Assembly (NCBI GenBank): GCA_052390115.1
Contig: JBQTHE010000015.1
Span: 1-64,000, forward strand
Source: GCA-003244245 sp052390115
GTDB taxonomy: Bacteria; Actinomycetota; Actinomycetes; Mycobacteriales; Pseudonocardiaceae
Direction of reading: 5' to 3'
Length of the DNA: 64,000 nucleotides
In this document: piece by piece, positions 24,327 to 33,187 of the stretch
Layout: every line of letters begins with the position of its first letter
How positions within the stretch are numbered: the first letter of the stretch is position 1
Notes under the pieces: generated by a model
What the model was told of the DNA's origin: nothing
Databases searched by the model: none
The model's input: the letters and a program-made list of their open reading frames with translations, nothing else
Translations under genes and position numbers: made by a program

Positions 24327-24926
24327 TCACCGTTGTTCCAGGATGCGTTGTAGGGCGTCTAGGGCGCGGCTGGCGCTTGACTTCACGGTGCCGCGGCTTA
24401 CGCCGGTGGCTGCGGCGATCTCCGCCTCGCTCATCCCCCCGTAGTAGCGCAACACCAGCACCTCGCGTTGCCGCGGGGGCAGCTGACCCATCGCCACCAC
24501 CACCTCCTGGTGCTCGGTGGTGAGCATCGCCAGCGACTCCGCCGAGCGCGCGTTGGCCTGGTGTGGTGGGACGTAGCCGCGGGCGGTCTTACGCCGGCGC
24601 AGCACCGAACGGGAGCCGTTGACCACAGCGGTGCGCAGGTAGCCCAGCGCGGCAGCCTCGTCACGCAGCCCCGACCAGTGCCGGTGCAGCCCGGTGAATG
24701 CCTCCTGCACGACGTCCTCGGCGGTGGCCGGTTCGTCTACCAGCAGGATCGCCAGACGAACCAGCCGCATCCGGTGCTGGCGGTAGAGGTCTTCTAGGGT
24801 CAGCGGTGCCTCGACGGCGGCAGGGGCGTCGTCGTCTAACCCGGCGTCCAGCACCCGCAGGTGGCCGAGGGTCATCTCGACCGACTGCTGCACAGTCGCA
24901 CGGTCCAGCGGTTCGTCGGGGGCCAC
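24327..24926 (-). CDS. SigE-family (SigE/SigM-type) ECF sigma factor
   Basis: Region 2 is LYRQHRMRLVRLAILLVDEPATAEDVVQEAFTGLHRHW and region 4 is LPPRQREVLVLRYYGGMSEAEIAAATGVSRGTVKSSASRALDAL, a complete ECF sigma factor of 199 residues from GTG 24926 (ATG 24875 is an alternative). This subgroup in actinomycetes often lacks a soluble anti-sigma factor. It is divergent from fba with about 120 bases between the genes. The small membrane protein downstream may be its partner, which is inference. Confidence 0.9.
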   Translation of the reverse strand: MAPDEPLDRATVQQSVEMTLGHLRVLDAGLDDDAPAAVEAPLTLEDLYRQHRMRLVRLAILLVDEPATAEDVVQEAFTGLHRHWSGLRDEAAALGYLRTAVVNGSRSVLRRRKTARGYVPPHQANARSAESLAMLTTEHQEVVVAMGQLPPRQREVLVLRYYGGMSEAEIAAATGVSRGTVKSSASRALDALQRILEQR

Positions 24927-25045
24927 CCTAGAAACGTACTTGCGGGCACGTGTGGCAGACACCGCGCCCGTCCGATCTCCTCTCGCTGGGCGGGTGAGCC
25001 ATACTGCGGCACAACCCCATTGGCGAGTACCGGAGGTCAGCCACC

Positions 25046-26080
25046 ATGCCCATCGCGACGCCCGAGGTCTACAGCGAGATGCTGGACCGCGCGAAGACCG
25101 ACCAGTTCGCCTATCCGGCAATCAACGTGACCTCATCGGAGACGCTGAACGCGGCACTGCGCGGGTTGGCCGAGGCTGAGAGTGACGGCATCGTGCAGCT
25201 GTCCACAGGTGGGTCGGAGTTCGCCTCGGGCGGCAAGGTCAAAGACATGGTCACCGGCTCAGTGGCGATGGCCGAGTTCGCCCAGGTGGTGGCCGCGAAG
25301 TACCCGGTCAACGTCGTGCTGCACACCGACCACTGCCCCGAGAACAAGCTCGACACCTTCGTCCGGCCGCTGATCGCCATCTCCCAGGAGCGGGTGGCCC
25401 GTGGCGAGCACCCGTTGTTCCAGTCCCATATGTGGGACGGATCGGCCACCGAGTTGCACCGCAACCTGGCCATCGCCGCGGAGCTGCTCGCCTCCTGCGT
25501 CAAGGCGAAGATCATCCTAGAGGTGGAGATCGGTGTCGTGGGCGGCGAGGAGGACGGCGTCGCCAACGAGATCAATGAGAAGCTCTACACCACGGCTGAG
25601 GACTTCGAGCACACCGTCGATGCCCTCGGCGGCGGCGAGCAGGGCCGGTACTTGCTGGCCGCGACGTTCGGCAACGTGCATGGTGTGTACAAACCAGGCA
25701 ACGTGAAGCTACGCCCGGAGATCCTGCAGATGGGGCAGCAGGTCGCCGCCCGCAAGCTGGGTCTGCCCACCGGCGCCCAGCCGCTGGACCTGGTATTCCA
25801 CGGCGGATCCGGCTCGCAGCTGGCGGAGATCCACCAGGCGCTCTCGTACGGGGTGATCAAAATGAACGTCGACACCGACACCCAGTACGCCTTCACCCGC
25901 CCGATCGCCGCGCACATGTTCACCAACTACGACGGGGTGCTCAAGGTCGACGGCGAGGTCGGCAACAAGAAGGTCTACGACCCGCGCTCCTACCTCAAGA
26001 TAGCCGAGCAGTCGATGGCCGCCCGGGTCGCGCAGGCCTGCGAGGACCTCCGCTCCGCGGGCCGCACCCTGGCCGGTTAG
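25046..26080 (+). CDS. fba: class II fructose-bisphosphate aldolase
   Basis: Cleaves fructose 1,6-bisphosphate to glyceraldehyde 3-phosphate and dihydroxyacetone phosphate in glycolysis. The 344-residue protein has the class II features: VVLHTDHCPENKLD with the catalytic Asp and a zinc-ligand His, the LFQSHMWDGS segment, EVEIGVVGGEEDGV, GNVHGVYKPGNVKL and DLVFHGGSGS with further zinc ligands and the phosphate-binding loop. Length and motifs match the mycobacterial enzyme. ATG 25046 follows a CCGGAGGTCAGCCACC ribosome-binding site. Confidence 0.97.
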   Translation: MPIATPEVYSEMLDRAKTDQFAYPAINVTSSETLNAALRGLAEAESDGIVQLSTGGSEFASGGKVKDMVTGSVAMAEFAQVVAAKYPVNVVLHTDHCPENKLDTFVRPLIAISQERVARGEHPLFQSHMWDGSATELHRNLAIAAELLASCVKAKIILEVEIGVVGGEEDGVANEINEKLYTTAEDFEHTVDALGGGEQGRYLLAATFGNVHGVYKPGNVKLRPEILQMGQQVAARKLGLPTGAQPLDLVFHGGSGSQLAEIHQALSYGVIKMNVDTDTQYAFTRPIAAHMFTNYDGVLKVDGEVGNKKVYDPRSYLKIAEQSMAARVAQACEDLRSAGRTLAG

Positions 26081-26199
26081 TAGCCCTTCAAGAGCTACCA
26101 ACCCCAGTCACCACTGCACTTAACTACTACCAACCCCGGCCGACGAGTGTGCGCGGACGCATCGGCCGAGGCGTCGCGGCACCACAGGAGGACGAAGCG

Positions 26200-26616
26200 A
26201 TGAGCCTGCACGGCAACCTGCTGGGACCCAACCCGACGCTGCTGCCCGAGCAGCCCGACGCCGAGGCGGCTCTCGCGGCGGCGAACGACCCGGCGACGGC
26301 GGCCGCCGCCCACCCTGAGTTCCCCGCCGCTTGGGCGGCCCTGGCCGAACGGGCCCTCGACGAGGGCGATGCCGTCGCTGGCTACGCCTTCGCCCGCACC
26401 GGCTACCACCGCAGCCTGGACCAGCTCCGCCGCGCCGGTTGGAAAGGTCACGGGTCGGTGCCGTGGTCACATGTCCCCAACCGGGGTTTCCTGCGAGCAC
26501 TTGCCGCGCTGGCCCGAGCGGCCGCCGAGATCGGCGAGGACCCCGAGGCTCGGCGGTGCCGGGACTTCCTCGACGAATGCGATCCGGCCGCGGCCGATGC
26601 CCTCGGGCTGGGCTGA
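26200..26616 (+). CDS. DUF3151 family protein
   Basis: A 138-residue protein starting MSLHGNLLGPNPTLLPEQPDAE with the conserved RTGYHRSLDQLRRAGWKGHGSVPWSHVPNRGFLRALAALARAA block of DUF3151, a family restricted to actinobacteria and found near fba and purA (Rv0360c). It looks all-helical and cytoplasmic. ATG 26200 follows a strong AGGAGGACGAAGCG site. The role is unknown. Confidence 0.9.
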   Translation: MSLHGNLLGPNPTLLPEQPDAEAALAAANDPATAAAAHPEFPAAWAALAERALDEGDAVAGYAFARTGYHRSLDQLRRAGWKGHGSVPWSHVPNRGFLRALAALARAAAEIGEDPEARRCRDFLDECDPAAADALGLG

Positions 26617-26628
26617 CCGCGGGCGACC

Positions 26629-26694
26629 GTGCACGACGGCGCGACACACCGAGCACAAGCGCCCGACACACCGGGCATGAAGGCCGGACACGCC
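26629..26694 (-). repeat. 22-bp tandem array C (3 units)
   Basis: Three units read on the minus strand at 26673-26694, 26651-26672 and 26629-26650, starting GGCGTGTC, GGTGTGTC and GGTGTGTC. The array follows the stop codon of the Rv0358-like gene after a C-rich tract of about 10 bases. Its last unit ends 12 bases from the convergent DUF3151 stop. Confidence 0.85.
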
Positions 26695-26704
26695 GGGGTG
26701 GGGG

Positions 26705-27373
26705 TTAGCCTGGGCTCCGGATCAGCTGCCAGTCATCGGTGTGCCGGTACCAGGTCCAGCGGTCGGTGGTGCGGTCTGCGACGCCGTCGCGCCACACACC
26801 GGTCGGCTGGCAGCCCAGTTGCACGGCACGCCCGGCGGCCTGGCGCACAGCGCGGCGCCCGAGCAGTCCGCGACGCACCACCCGGACCACCAAGCCGTGC
26901 GCGTGGTCCGGCACCACCTCCAGCCGGGCGGCCTGCCCGCGCAACACCACCTCGTCGTCGCAGTAGGCCACTCCGTTAAGCGGCCGTACGACCCCGAGCC
27001 CCACGAGCACCCCACCCGCGTCGTCACGCACCAGTGGCACCCGATCCGGCGCACCCCGCAGCGCGAGCGAGGCCGCCGCCGCGGGCACCACCGGCAGGCC
27101 CCAGAGCCGGGCCACCACCGACGTGGCTGAGGAAGGCACGTAACCTACCGGCACCGCCCTCAGGATCGAGGTGCGCAGCAGCCGCAGTAGCACCGCGGCA
27201 AGGTCGGCGTCGGTGCCGCAGACCACCAGGCGCCGACCGTCCAGCCCGGCCAGTGGCTCGTCGAGCTCCCCACGCCCAGGACGGGCCGGCACCGCGGCCA
27301 CGACCCCGGCCTCCCCAGCACCGGGCCACCGGGCGGACCCGCAGGTCAGCACCACAGCCCCGACCACATCCAC
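26705..27373 (-). CDS. Rv0358-like conserved protein
   Basis: A 222-residue protein next to purA, in the position of Rv0358 in M. tuberculosis. The N-terminal half (GRRLVVCGTDADLAAVLLRLLRTSILRAVPVGYVP) resembles the nucleotide-binding fold of diacylglycerol-kinase/NAD-kinase-like proteins, and the C-terminal half looks like a beta-sandwich. The usual glycine-rich GGDGT loop is replaced by VCGTDADL, so kinase activity is doubtful. It is divergent from purA. Confidence 0.65.
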   Translation of the reverse strand: MDVVGAVVLTCGSARWPGAGEAGVVAAVPARPGRGELDEPLAGLDGRRLVVCGTDADLAAVLLRLLRTSILRAVPVGYVPSSATSVVARLWGLPVVPAAAASLALRGAPDRVPLVRDDAGGVLVGLGVVRPLNGVAYCDDEVVLRGQAARLEVVPDHAHGLVVRVVRRGLLGRRAVRQAAGRAVQLGCQPTGVWRDGVADRTTDRWTWYRHTDDWQLIRSPG

Positions 27374-27438
27374 CTCCTGGGGGCTACGCTCGGTCAGCGC
27401 AGCAGCGCGTCACATCCCCACCGTTGTTGGAGTACCAC

Positions 27439-28722
27439 ATGCCGGCGATCGTGCTGATCGGCGCCCAGTGGGGCGACGAGGGCAAAGGCAAGGCCACCGA
27501 CCTGCTCGGCGAGCGGGTCCAGTGGGTGGTGCGCTACCAGGGGGGCAACAACGCGGGTCACACCGTAGTTCTGCCCGACGGGCAGAACTACGCGCTGCAC
27601 CTCATCCCGTCGGGCATCCTCACCCCGGGCGTGACCAACGTCATCGGCAACGGCGTCGTGGTGGATCCTGGCGTGCTGCTCGACGAGCTGGCCGGCCTTG
27701 AAGCCAGAAACGTGGACACCGAGCGGCTGCTGATCTCCGCCGACACACACTTGATCATGCCGTACCACGTCGCGATCGACCGGGTCACCGAGCGCTACCT
27801 GGGCAAGGCCAAGATCGGTACCACTGGGCGCGGCATCGGTCCCGCCTACCAGGACAAGGTGGCCCGGGTGGGGGTTCGGGCCCAGGACCTGCTGGACGAA
27901 AAGATCCTGCGGCAGAAGGTCGAGTCTGCGCTGGAGTTCAAGAACCAGGTGCTGGTCAAGGTCTACAACCGGCGCGCGCTGGACGCCGAGCAGGTGGTGG
28001 ACACCGTGCTCGACCAGGGCGCGCACTTCGCGCACCGGATCGCCGACACCCGGTTGCTGCTCGACCAGGCGCTGCGGCGTGGTGAGACGGTGCTGCTGGA
28101 GGGTAGCCAAGGCACCCTGCTCGACGTCGATCACGGCACCTACCCGTTCGTCACCTCCTCCAATCCGACCGCGGGCGGCGCCTGCGCCGGGTCGGGCATC
28201 GGCCCCACGAAGATCACCGCCGTGGTGGGGATCCTCAAGGCCTACACCACCCGGGTCGGCTCGGGACCGTTCCCCACCGAGCTGCACGACGCCATGGGCG
28301 AGCGGCTACGCAAAGCCGGCGGGGAGATCGGGGTCACCACCGGACGACCTCGGCGGGTAGGTTGGTTCGACGCGGTGATCGGGCGCTACGCGGCCCGGGT
28401 AAACGGGATCACCGACTTCTTCCTGACCAAGCTCGATGTGCTGTCCGGGCTGGACACCGTGCCGGTCTGCGTGGCCTACGAAGTCGACGGCAAGCGCACT
28501 GACGAGATGCCGATGACCCAGACCGACCTGCACCACGCGGTACCGGTGTACGAGGAGCTGCCCGGCTGGTGGGAGGACCTGTCCCGGTGCCGCACCCTCG
28601 ACCAGCTACCCGCCAACGCCCGCGCCTACGTCGCGCGACTAGAAGAGCTATGTGGAGCCCGGATCTCAGCCATCGGTGTCGGCCCCGGCCGCGACCAGAC
28701 GATCGCGCTTCGCACACCGTAA
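27439..28722 (+). CDS. purA: adenylosuccinate synthetase
   Basis: Joins IMP and aspartate with GTP to form adenylosuccinate, the first committed step to AMP. The 427-residue protein has the GAQWGDEGKGK loop (D13, K16), catalytic H41 in QGGNNAGHTVV, IGTTGRGIGPAYQDK, LEGSQGTLLDVDHGTYPFVTSSN and TTGRPRRVGWFD, all standard. ATG 27439 follows TTGGAGTACCAC; the frame is open upstream but that part only shadows the divergent gene. Confidence 0.98.
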   Translation: MPAIVLIGAQWGDEGKGKATDLLGERVQWVVRYQGGNNAGHTVVLPDGQNYALHLIPSGILTPGVTNVIGNGVVVDPGVLLDELAGLEARNVDTERLLISADTHLIMPYHVAIDRVTERYLGKAKIGTTGRGIGPAYQDKVARVGVRAQDLLDEKILRQKVESALEFKNQVLVKVYNRRALDAEQVVDTVLDQGAHFAHRIADTRLLLDQALRRGETVLLEGSQGTLLDVDHGTYPFVTSSNPTAGGACAGSGIGPTKITAVVGILKAYTTRVGSGPFPTELHDAMGERLRKAGGEIGVTTGRPRRVGWFDAVIGRYAARVNGITDFFLTKLDVLSGLDTVPVCVAYEVDGKRTDEMPMTQTDLHHAVPVYEELPGWWEDLSRCRTLDQLPANARAYVARLEELCGARISAIGVGPGRDQTIALRTP

Positions 28723-28756
28723 CGATGGACAGCCTGTGCAGCGCGAACTCTATCGG

Positions 28757-28825
28757 CCGACTTTGGTGGCGTAGGGCTCCCAGAAGATCCTCCATGAGGG
28801 CGACCAGCGACCTGACGACCGTCAT
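28757..28825 (-). pseudogene. duplicated 3' remnant of nucleotidyltransferase gene
   Basis: The minus-strand translation TVVRSLVALMEDLLGALRHQ aligns with TIVESLVTLVDDLLVSYQQV, the C-terminal end of the intact gene at 28882, and the DNA shares runs such as GCGACCAGCGAC. Only this end is present. It suggests that a second copy of the toxin-like gene was lost, or that a tandem duplication is decaying. Confidence 0.65.
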
Positions 28826-28881
28826 GAGATGAGCACCCGGCAACGAGTTGCTGGCCCATACCCTTCGCTCACAGGTCCTGA

Positions 28882-29706
28882 CTATCGGCGGACTTGCTGG
28901 TAGGAGACCAGAAGGTCATCGACGAGCGTGACCAGCGACTCGACGATGGTTTCAGGATCGGCCAAGCCGGCGACGGCTCGCGCCGCGAGTGTTGCCAGCG
29001 GCCCTCGGCGATCGCGTCCATGTTCCATGAGCGAGGACATCGCCGTGCGCGTGACGTCGCCGGCGAGTGGATCTTCGGCCAGGGTCGTGAGCCGGTCGCC
29101 AAGCGGCGAGGTCTCACAGGCCTGCAGCAGGCGCAGCACATCAAGCCCGTCCTTCGGCTGGAGCCGTTGTGGCTGTCCACGGCGCTCTTCGACTTTGATG
29201 ACTTTGGCAACCAGGAGCGCAGCTGGTCCGGCCACTCGAATCACGTGGCTGCGGTCGTCCCCGTTGTCGAGCGCCCTCAACTTCTGCTGCTCATTGTCCA
29301 CTAAGGCCGGCTCAAGTCCGGTTGTGCGGCGGGCAACTCGATTGCCATGGACTGGAAGCCGAGCACCGCGACGTCCACCTGATCCGCTCAATGCCTCGGG
29401 GACCATAAGGTCGACCGCCACACCGCCAGCCCCACGCCACATCCCGGGGTCCCTGCCTGGTGTGAATCCTGAACCGCACAGGGCTTCCTCGAGTAACGGC
29501 TTGTCGCGGAGCCGATCTGGCGCAAGGGCAATGTCAGCGTCGGTAGTGGTTGGGGCCACGGTGAGGTCGGCGTCCCCGGTGTGGAGATAGACGGCCTGCG
29601 CCCCGACGAGTACGACGGCGTCGCGATGCGGCCCCAGAGCGTCGAGTGCATCAAGCAATACACACCGAGCAAGCACATACTCCACGGGAAGTCGAGGCAT
29701 GTTCAT
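28882..29706 (-). CDS. nucleotidyltransferase, AbiEii-like toxin
   Basis: A 274-residue protein. The motif VLVGAQAVYLHTGDADLTVAPTTTDADIAL has the G(A/G)xA...T.D.D arrangement of the DNA-polymerase-beta-type nucleotidyltransferases used by type IV toxin AbiEii and MenA proteins. The C-terminal half is helical. ATG 29706 overlaps the stop of the upstream regulator gene (ATGA). By family it would modify tRNA or another target with nucleotides; this is inference. Third-position GC is somewhat lower than in neighbouring housekeeping genes, fitting a mobile defence module. Confidence 0.75.
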   Translation of the reverse strand: MNMPRLPVEYVLARCVLLDALDALGPHRDAVVLVGAQAVYLHTGDADLTVAPTTTDADIALAPDRLRDKPLLEEALCGSGFTPGRDPGMWRGAGGVAVDLMVPEALSGSGGRRGARLPVHGNRVARRTTGLEPALVDNEQQKLRALDNGDDRSHVIRVAGPAALLVAKVIKVEERRGQPQRLQPKDGLDVLRLLQACETSPLGDRLTTLAEDPLAGDVTRTAMSSLMEHGRDRRGPLATLAARAVAGLADPETIVESLVTLVDDLLVSYQQVRR

Positions 29707-30818
29707 CGATTCCACTCCGGGTCCTGCCGTCCCAGAGCATCAACGAGTTGGCTGCCCTCTTCGGGCGACCTACCAGGGCCGGTGAGCAGGTCCACGACGG
29801 CCTGGCTGGCACTCACGTACTGCAGCCCGTCACGCATCGTCGTACCACGGTAGACGACGTCATCAAACGGCTCGACCAGCAGCACGTTTGCGCCCCGCTC
29901 CGCCCGTCGGAGCTCGAGGCTGCGCTGTGCGGAAACCGCATCGGGCACGAAGATCACGGGCAGTACGAGAGGGGCCACGCCTACCTGATCTGCGGGTAGG
30001 TACGCCTTCGCCGCAGCCGACCCTGTCACTGCGTACTTTCCTTGGTGACGGGCCAGTCCCTCCAGCAGGCGGTTGATACCCCGCGGAGCCAAGACCGAGA
30101 CGGCGTGGTTGGTTGTGGTAAGCCCGTAGTCTTGGGCCCACCGGCGGACAAGTGACTGTTTCCGTACGGAGGCTACGGCGCCTGCGGGATCGCGGTCGAC
30201 GAGTGCATCGCGTACAAGCAGGTCGAGTACTCGCGAGCTGGTCGCCGGTCCGACCTTCGCCTCTGCTGCCAGCGCCCGCACGCCTAGCCGCCCGGTTCCG
30301 TCCAGGATGGTGCGTACGACCCGAGCCGCTGCGGGGCCCCGAAGTGACTGCAGACGTCGGTTGTCAGGTTCCGCGTACGGACTCCTTGTTGCGCCGGGGC
30401 GGTCGATGAACAGACTCGGCCGCTCAAACTGCACACGCATGTTTCCCGTCGCGTCGAACCATCCGGCACCTGCCTCCGCTAGCCGTTCGCGCGCCAGGGG
30501 AGACAGGTAAGGGGCAGCGACAACAGCTAACTGTTCCTGCCCTATCCCGCCGCTCTCGCGTTGCTGGTACACCTTGATCTGGTTCAGCGCAGCAGCCACG
30601 TCCCGGGGCTCTACCGCGCGCTTGATCTCCATGAGAACGCGGGCACGACTACGGTCAGGGCCCGTTAGCTCGAACACAGCGTCGATGCCGCGGTCACCAC
30701 CCGAGTGGGGCTCGACCGTCAGTGTCCAGCTGACGGGAAGGATGGAGCGCAGCTGCTGCTCAAAGGAATTCAGTAGCTCTGTTCCGCTAGGGAAATCGTT
30801 CCGCGCCACGTGGAACAC
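29703..30818 (-). CDS. AbiEi-like antitoxin/regulator with winged helix
   Basis: A 371-residue protein. Residues about 1-130 resemble a restriction-endonuclease-like fold (GGDRGIDAVFELTG...VLMEIKRAVEPRDVAAALNQI, with Asp and Glu-x-Lys). A winged-helix segment follows (ARVVRTILDGTGRLGVRALAAEAKVGPATSSRVLDLLVRDALVDRD), then a C-terminal domain seen in AbiEi-type proteins. It is coupled to the nucleotidyltransferase by a 4-bp overlap, the order antitoxin then toxin being usual. A nuclease-like regulator rather than a plain antitoxin is possible. Confidence 0.7.
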   Translation of the reverse strand: MFHVARNDFPSGTELLNSFEQQLRSILPVSWTLTVEPHSGGDRGIDAVFELTGPDRSRARVLMEIKRAVEPRDVAAALNQIKVYQQRESGGIGQEQLAVVAAPYLSPLARERLAEAGAGWFDATGNMRVQFERPSLFIDRPGATRSPYAEPDNRRLQSLRGPAAARVVRTILDGTGRLGVRALAAEAKVGPATSSRVLDLLVRDALVDRDPAGAVASVRKQSLVRRWAQDYGLTTTNHAVSVLAPRGINRLLEGLARHQGKYAVTGSAAAKAYLPADQVGVAPLVLPVIFVPDAVSAQRSLELRRAERGANVLLVEPFDDVVYRGTTMRDGLQYVSASQAVVDLLTGPGRSPEEGSQLVDALGRQDPEWNR

Positions 30819-30886
30819 GTTATCCTACGGAACACTATGGCGCCAACCACAAGAGACCATCATCTGACAGGTCAGCGGCCCTGTCG

Positions 30887-32455
30887 TCAGCGGCTGAGCA
30901 TGGCCTCCTCCAGGTCGAGCTCGTGCAACGTCCGCGACAGCACTTCGTCGTTGATGCGGCCGGCGTCGCGCAATGAGATCAGCGTCTGCCGCTCTGCCGC
31001 GAGCATCTCCAGCCGCAACCGGCGGTAGATGACGCTGGGGGCCTCGCCGAGCTCGGTTTCCGGGCGACCCAGCCGCTCCCAGACACTGTGGCTACGGTGC
31101 TCGGCGGCCTTGCGCAACCGGGTGGTCACCGACTGCGGCGCCCCGTCCGAGGCGCTCTCCAACCGGGCCAGGGCGGCCTCCGTCGCGATGTGGATCGCCT
31201 CCGCTTCGGCCAGCGCGTCGCCGTGAGACTCGCGGCCCTCAACCCCGAGGCGGCGGATCACCCAGGGCAGCGTGAGGCCGTGCAGCAGCAGGGTCCCAAC
31301 GGTGACGACGAAAGCCAGAAAGATGATCTCGGATCGACCTGGGAACGGAGCGCCGGAGTTGGTGAACAGCGGGATCGAGAACGCCGCGGCCAGGGTGACC
31401 ACGCCGCGCATCCCCGCCCACGAGATCACGGCCGGAACCTGCCACGGCGGCACCGGGTTCCGGGCACTCACCCGGCTGAACAGCGCTCGCGGCAGGTAGG
31501 TCGCCGGGAACACCCATACCGCCCTGGCCACAATCACCGTGGCGAGTACAGCGGCCGCGGCGATCAGCAGCGGGCCGACGTCACCCACGCCGCGCACCAC
31601 TGCCGGCAGCTGCAACCCGATCAGCGCGAAGACGAACGCCTCGAGCACGGTGTCCGCTGCCCGCCACACCGCCTGGTCCTGTAGCCGAGTGGCGTAACCA
31701 GCCTGGGGGGCGTGGTGGCCCAGATACAGCCCCGTCACCACCACCGCGAGCACCCCGGAGAAGTGCACCTGTTCCGCCAGGGCGTAGGCCGCGAAGGGCA
31801 CCACCAGCCCCAACGCGCTCTCCAGCCTGGCGTCACGCAGCCGCAACCGCACCTGGTGCACCACCCGACCCAGCACCGCACCCAGCGCCACGCCACCCAC
31901 CCCGACGAGCAGGAACTCGCCCAGCCCGGACCAGAGCGAGAAGCTGGCTCCGACACCTGCCGCCACCGCAACCCGCAACGCGGTGAGCGCGGTGGCGTCG
32001 TTGAACAAGCTCTCTCCGGCCAGCACCGTCATCACCCGCCGGGGCAGCCCCAGGCGCCGCCCGATGGCCACCGCAGACACCGCATCGGGCGGGGCGACCA
32101 CGGCTCCGAGCGCCAGCGCGGCGGGCAGCGGCAGGCCCGGGACCAACCACCAGGCGACCAGCCCGACGCACGCGGTGGTGAACAGCACCAGCCCGACGGC
32201 CAGCAGCGCGATCGGCCGGATGTTCGCCCTGATCTGGATGGTCGAGCTGTCCAGCGCGGCGGAGTACAGCAGCGGCGGCAGGATGGCGTACAGCACCAGA
32301 TCAGGATTGAGCTGGTAGTCCGGGACGCCGGGAATCGCGGAGATGGCCAAGCCGGCGACGACCAGCGCCAGCGGCGCGGGCAGACTGAACCGGCGACTTA
32401 CCGCGGTCACCGCGAGCGCACCGAGCACCAACAGGATCAGCGGTAAACCGTCCAT
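30887..32455 (-). CDS. Na+/H+ antiporter, CPA1 family
   Basis: A 522-residue protein with about 12 membrane segments followed by a cytoplasmic tail of 100 residues. The CPA1 ion-binding region is visible as LGAVVAPPDAVSAVAIG and the NDA motif in GESLFNDATALTA; SWAGMRGVVTLAAAFSIP holds the conserved Arg. It exchanges Na+ or K+ for H+. ATG 32455 (MDGLPLILLV) is preferred. The divergent neighbour encodes a UBP-type zinc finger, a domain often fused to or encoded beside such antiporters. Confidence 0.93.
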   Translation of the reverse strand: MDGLPLILLVLGALAVTAVSRRFSLPAPLALVVAGLAISAIPGVPDYQLNPDLVLYAILPPLLYSAALDSSTIQIRANIRPIALLAVGLVLFTTACVGLVAWWLVPGLPLPAALALGAVVAPPDAVSAVAIGRRLGLPRRVMTVLAGESLFNDATALTALRVAVAAGVGASFSLWSGLGEFLLVGVGGVALGAVLGRVVHQVRLRLRDARLESALGLVVPFAAYALAEQVHFSGVLAVVVTGLYLGHHAPQAGYATRLQDQAVWRAADTVLEAFVFALIGLQLPAVVRGVGDVGPLLIAAAAVLATVIVARAVWVFPATYLPRALFSRVSARNPVPPWQVPAVISWAGMRGVVTLAAAFSIPLFTNSGAPFPGRSEIIFLAFVVTVGTLLLHGLTLPWVIRRLGVEGRESHGDALAEAEAIHIATEAALARLESASDGAPQSVTTRLRKAAEHRSHSVWERLGRPETELGEAPSVIYRRLRLEMLAAERQTLISLRDAGRINDEVLSRTLHELDLEEAMLSR

Positions 32456-32473
32456 GGCGCCAGGATGCACTGT

Positions 32474-32491
32474 GGGATATCAGGGATATCA
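32474..32491. promoter_or_regulatory. tandem GGGATATCA repeat in divergent promoter region
   Basis: GGGATATCA occurs twice without spacing between the divergent antiporter and UBP genes, and GGTATCAG follows at 32501. The two genes are only 55 bases apart, so a shared regulator site is likely here. The regulator is unknown. Confidence 0.35.
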
Positions 32492-32510
32492 GCGCTGGGA
32501 GGTATCAGTG

Positions 32511-32774
32511 ATGACCTGTGAACACGTGGAGCGGTTACCCAGCCCGGCGCCCAAGCCGCCGGACCCGGCAGCGTGCAGCGACTGCACCGCGCTGGGTGAG
32601 TCGGTGTGGGCGCATCTACGATTGTGCCTGAGCTGCGGGCATGTGGCCTGCTGCGACTCCAGCCCGCACCGGCACGCCACCGTGCACTACTACCGCAGCG
32701 ACCACCCGGTGATGCAGTCCGCCGAACCAGGCGAGAGCTGGCGATGGTGCTACCTGGACAAGCGGCTGGTGTGA
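32511..32774 (+). CDS. UBP-type zinc finger protein
   Basis: An 87-residue protein with the Cys/His pattern of the ZnF-UBP domain: C3 and H5, C22 and C25, C39 and C42, H44, C47, then H53 and H55 in SSPHRHATVHYYRSDHP. In eukaryotes this domain binds ubiquitin tails; in bacteria it accompanies Na+/H+ antiporters and probably has a regulatory role. ATG 32511 follows a GGGAGG ribosome-binding site. Confidence 0.9.
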   Translation: MTCEHVERLPSPAPKPPDPAACSDCTALGESVWAHLRLCLSCGHVACCDSSPHRHATVHYYRSDHPVMQSAEPGESWRWCYLDKRLV

Positions 32775-32779
32775 GCACA

Positions 32780-32812
32780 GCGCTGGCGCCCGGGGTGAGC
32801 GGGCGCCAGCGC
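32780..32812. terminator. hairpin between convergent genes
   Basis: Exact 12-base arms GCGCTGGCGCCC and GGGCGCCAGCGC with a 9-base loop, 5 bases after the UBP gene and 29 bases after the opposing small gene. A bidirectional terminator. Confidence 0.75.
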
Positions 32813-32841
32813 AGGCGGGGACTCCTAGAGCGGTGCGGTGA

Positions 32842-33051
32842 TCAGACGACGGTGTCAAGTGCTCCACTCTTTGCTTGGGTGAGCAGGTCTCCGAACTGCT
32901 CGGCGCTCATCCGGACCCGGGAACCGAAGTCATCGGTGAGCACGATGCGCTGCTCGGGCGGGGCGGATTCGTCGACGAACAGCTGCGGGCAACCGCAGCC
33001 ACACTGGCCGCAGAAGGTGGCGAGCGGCTGCAACGGATCGATCGTGGGCAT
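32842..33051 (-). CDS. small Cys-rich protein
   Basis: A 69-residue protein beginning MPTIDPLQPLATFCGQCGCGCPQLFVDESAPPEQR and ending in an ordinary soluble stretch. Four Cys in eight residues (CGQCGCGC) suggest metal or Fe-S binding, or a thiol function. The ATG follows a strong GGAGGTTCGCC site, which supports real translation. It is divergent from an XRE/TPR regulator gene, 136 bases away, a pairing I believe recurs in Pseudonocardiales and Streptomyces, though I cannot verify this. Function unknown. Confidence 0.75.
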   Translation of the reverse strand: MPTIDPLQPLATFCGQCGCGCPQLFVDESAPPEQRIVLTDDFGSRVRMSAEQFGDLLTQAKSGALDTVV

Positions 33052-33187
33052 GGCGAACCTCCGGTGTCTTTGCCTGACCAACCGAATGTACTTGCCTAGC
33101 TACAATTCGCGAGACCCCCTCATCAGGTGGCAACTGCAGGTAACTTCTAACCGCAAGTAACCATCAATCACGGACCCGGAGGGCACG

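Noticed and set aside
27034..27438. N-terminal extension of purA
   Set aside because: The upstream open frame is rich in Pro, Arg and Ala and covers the divergent gene; the MPAIVLIGAQWGDEG start with its own ribosome-binding site is standard.
28409..28843. 144-residue minus-strand gene after purA
   Set aside because: Only its first 25 residues have meaning, as a remnant of the nucleotidyltransferase; the remainder is antisense to purA.
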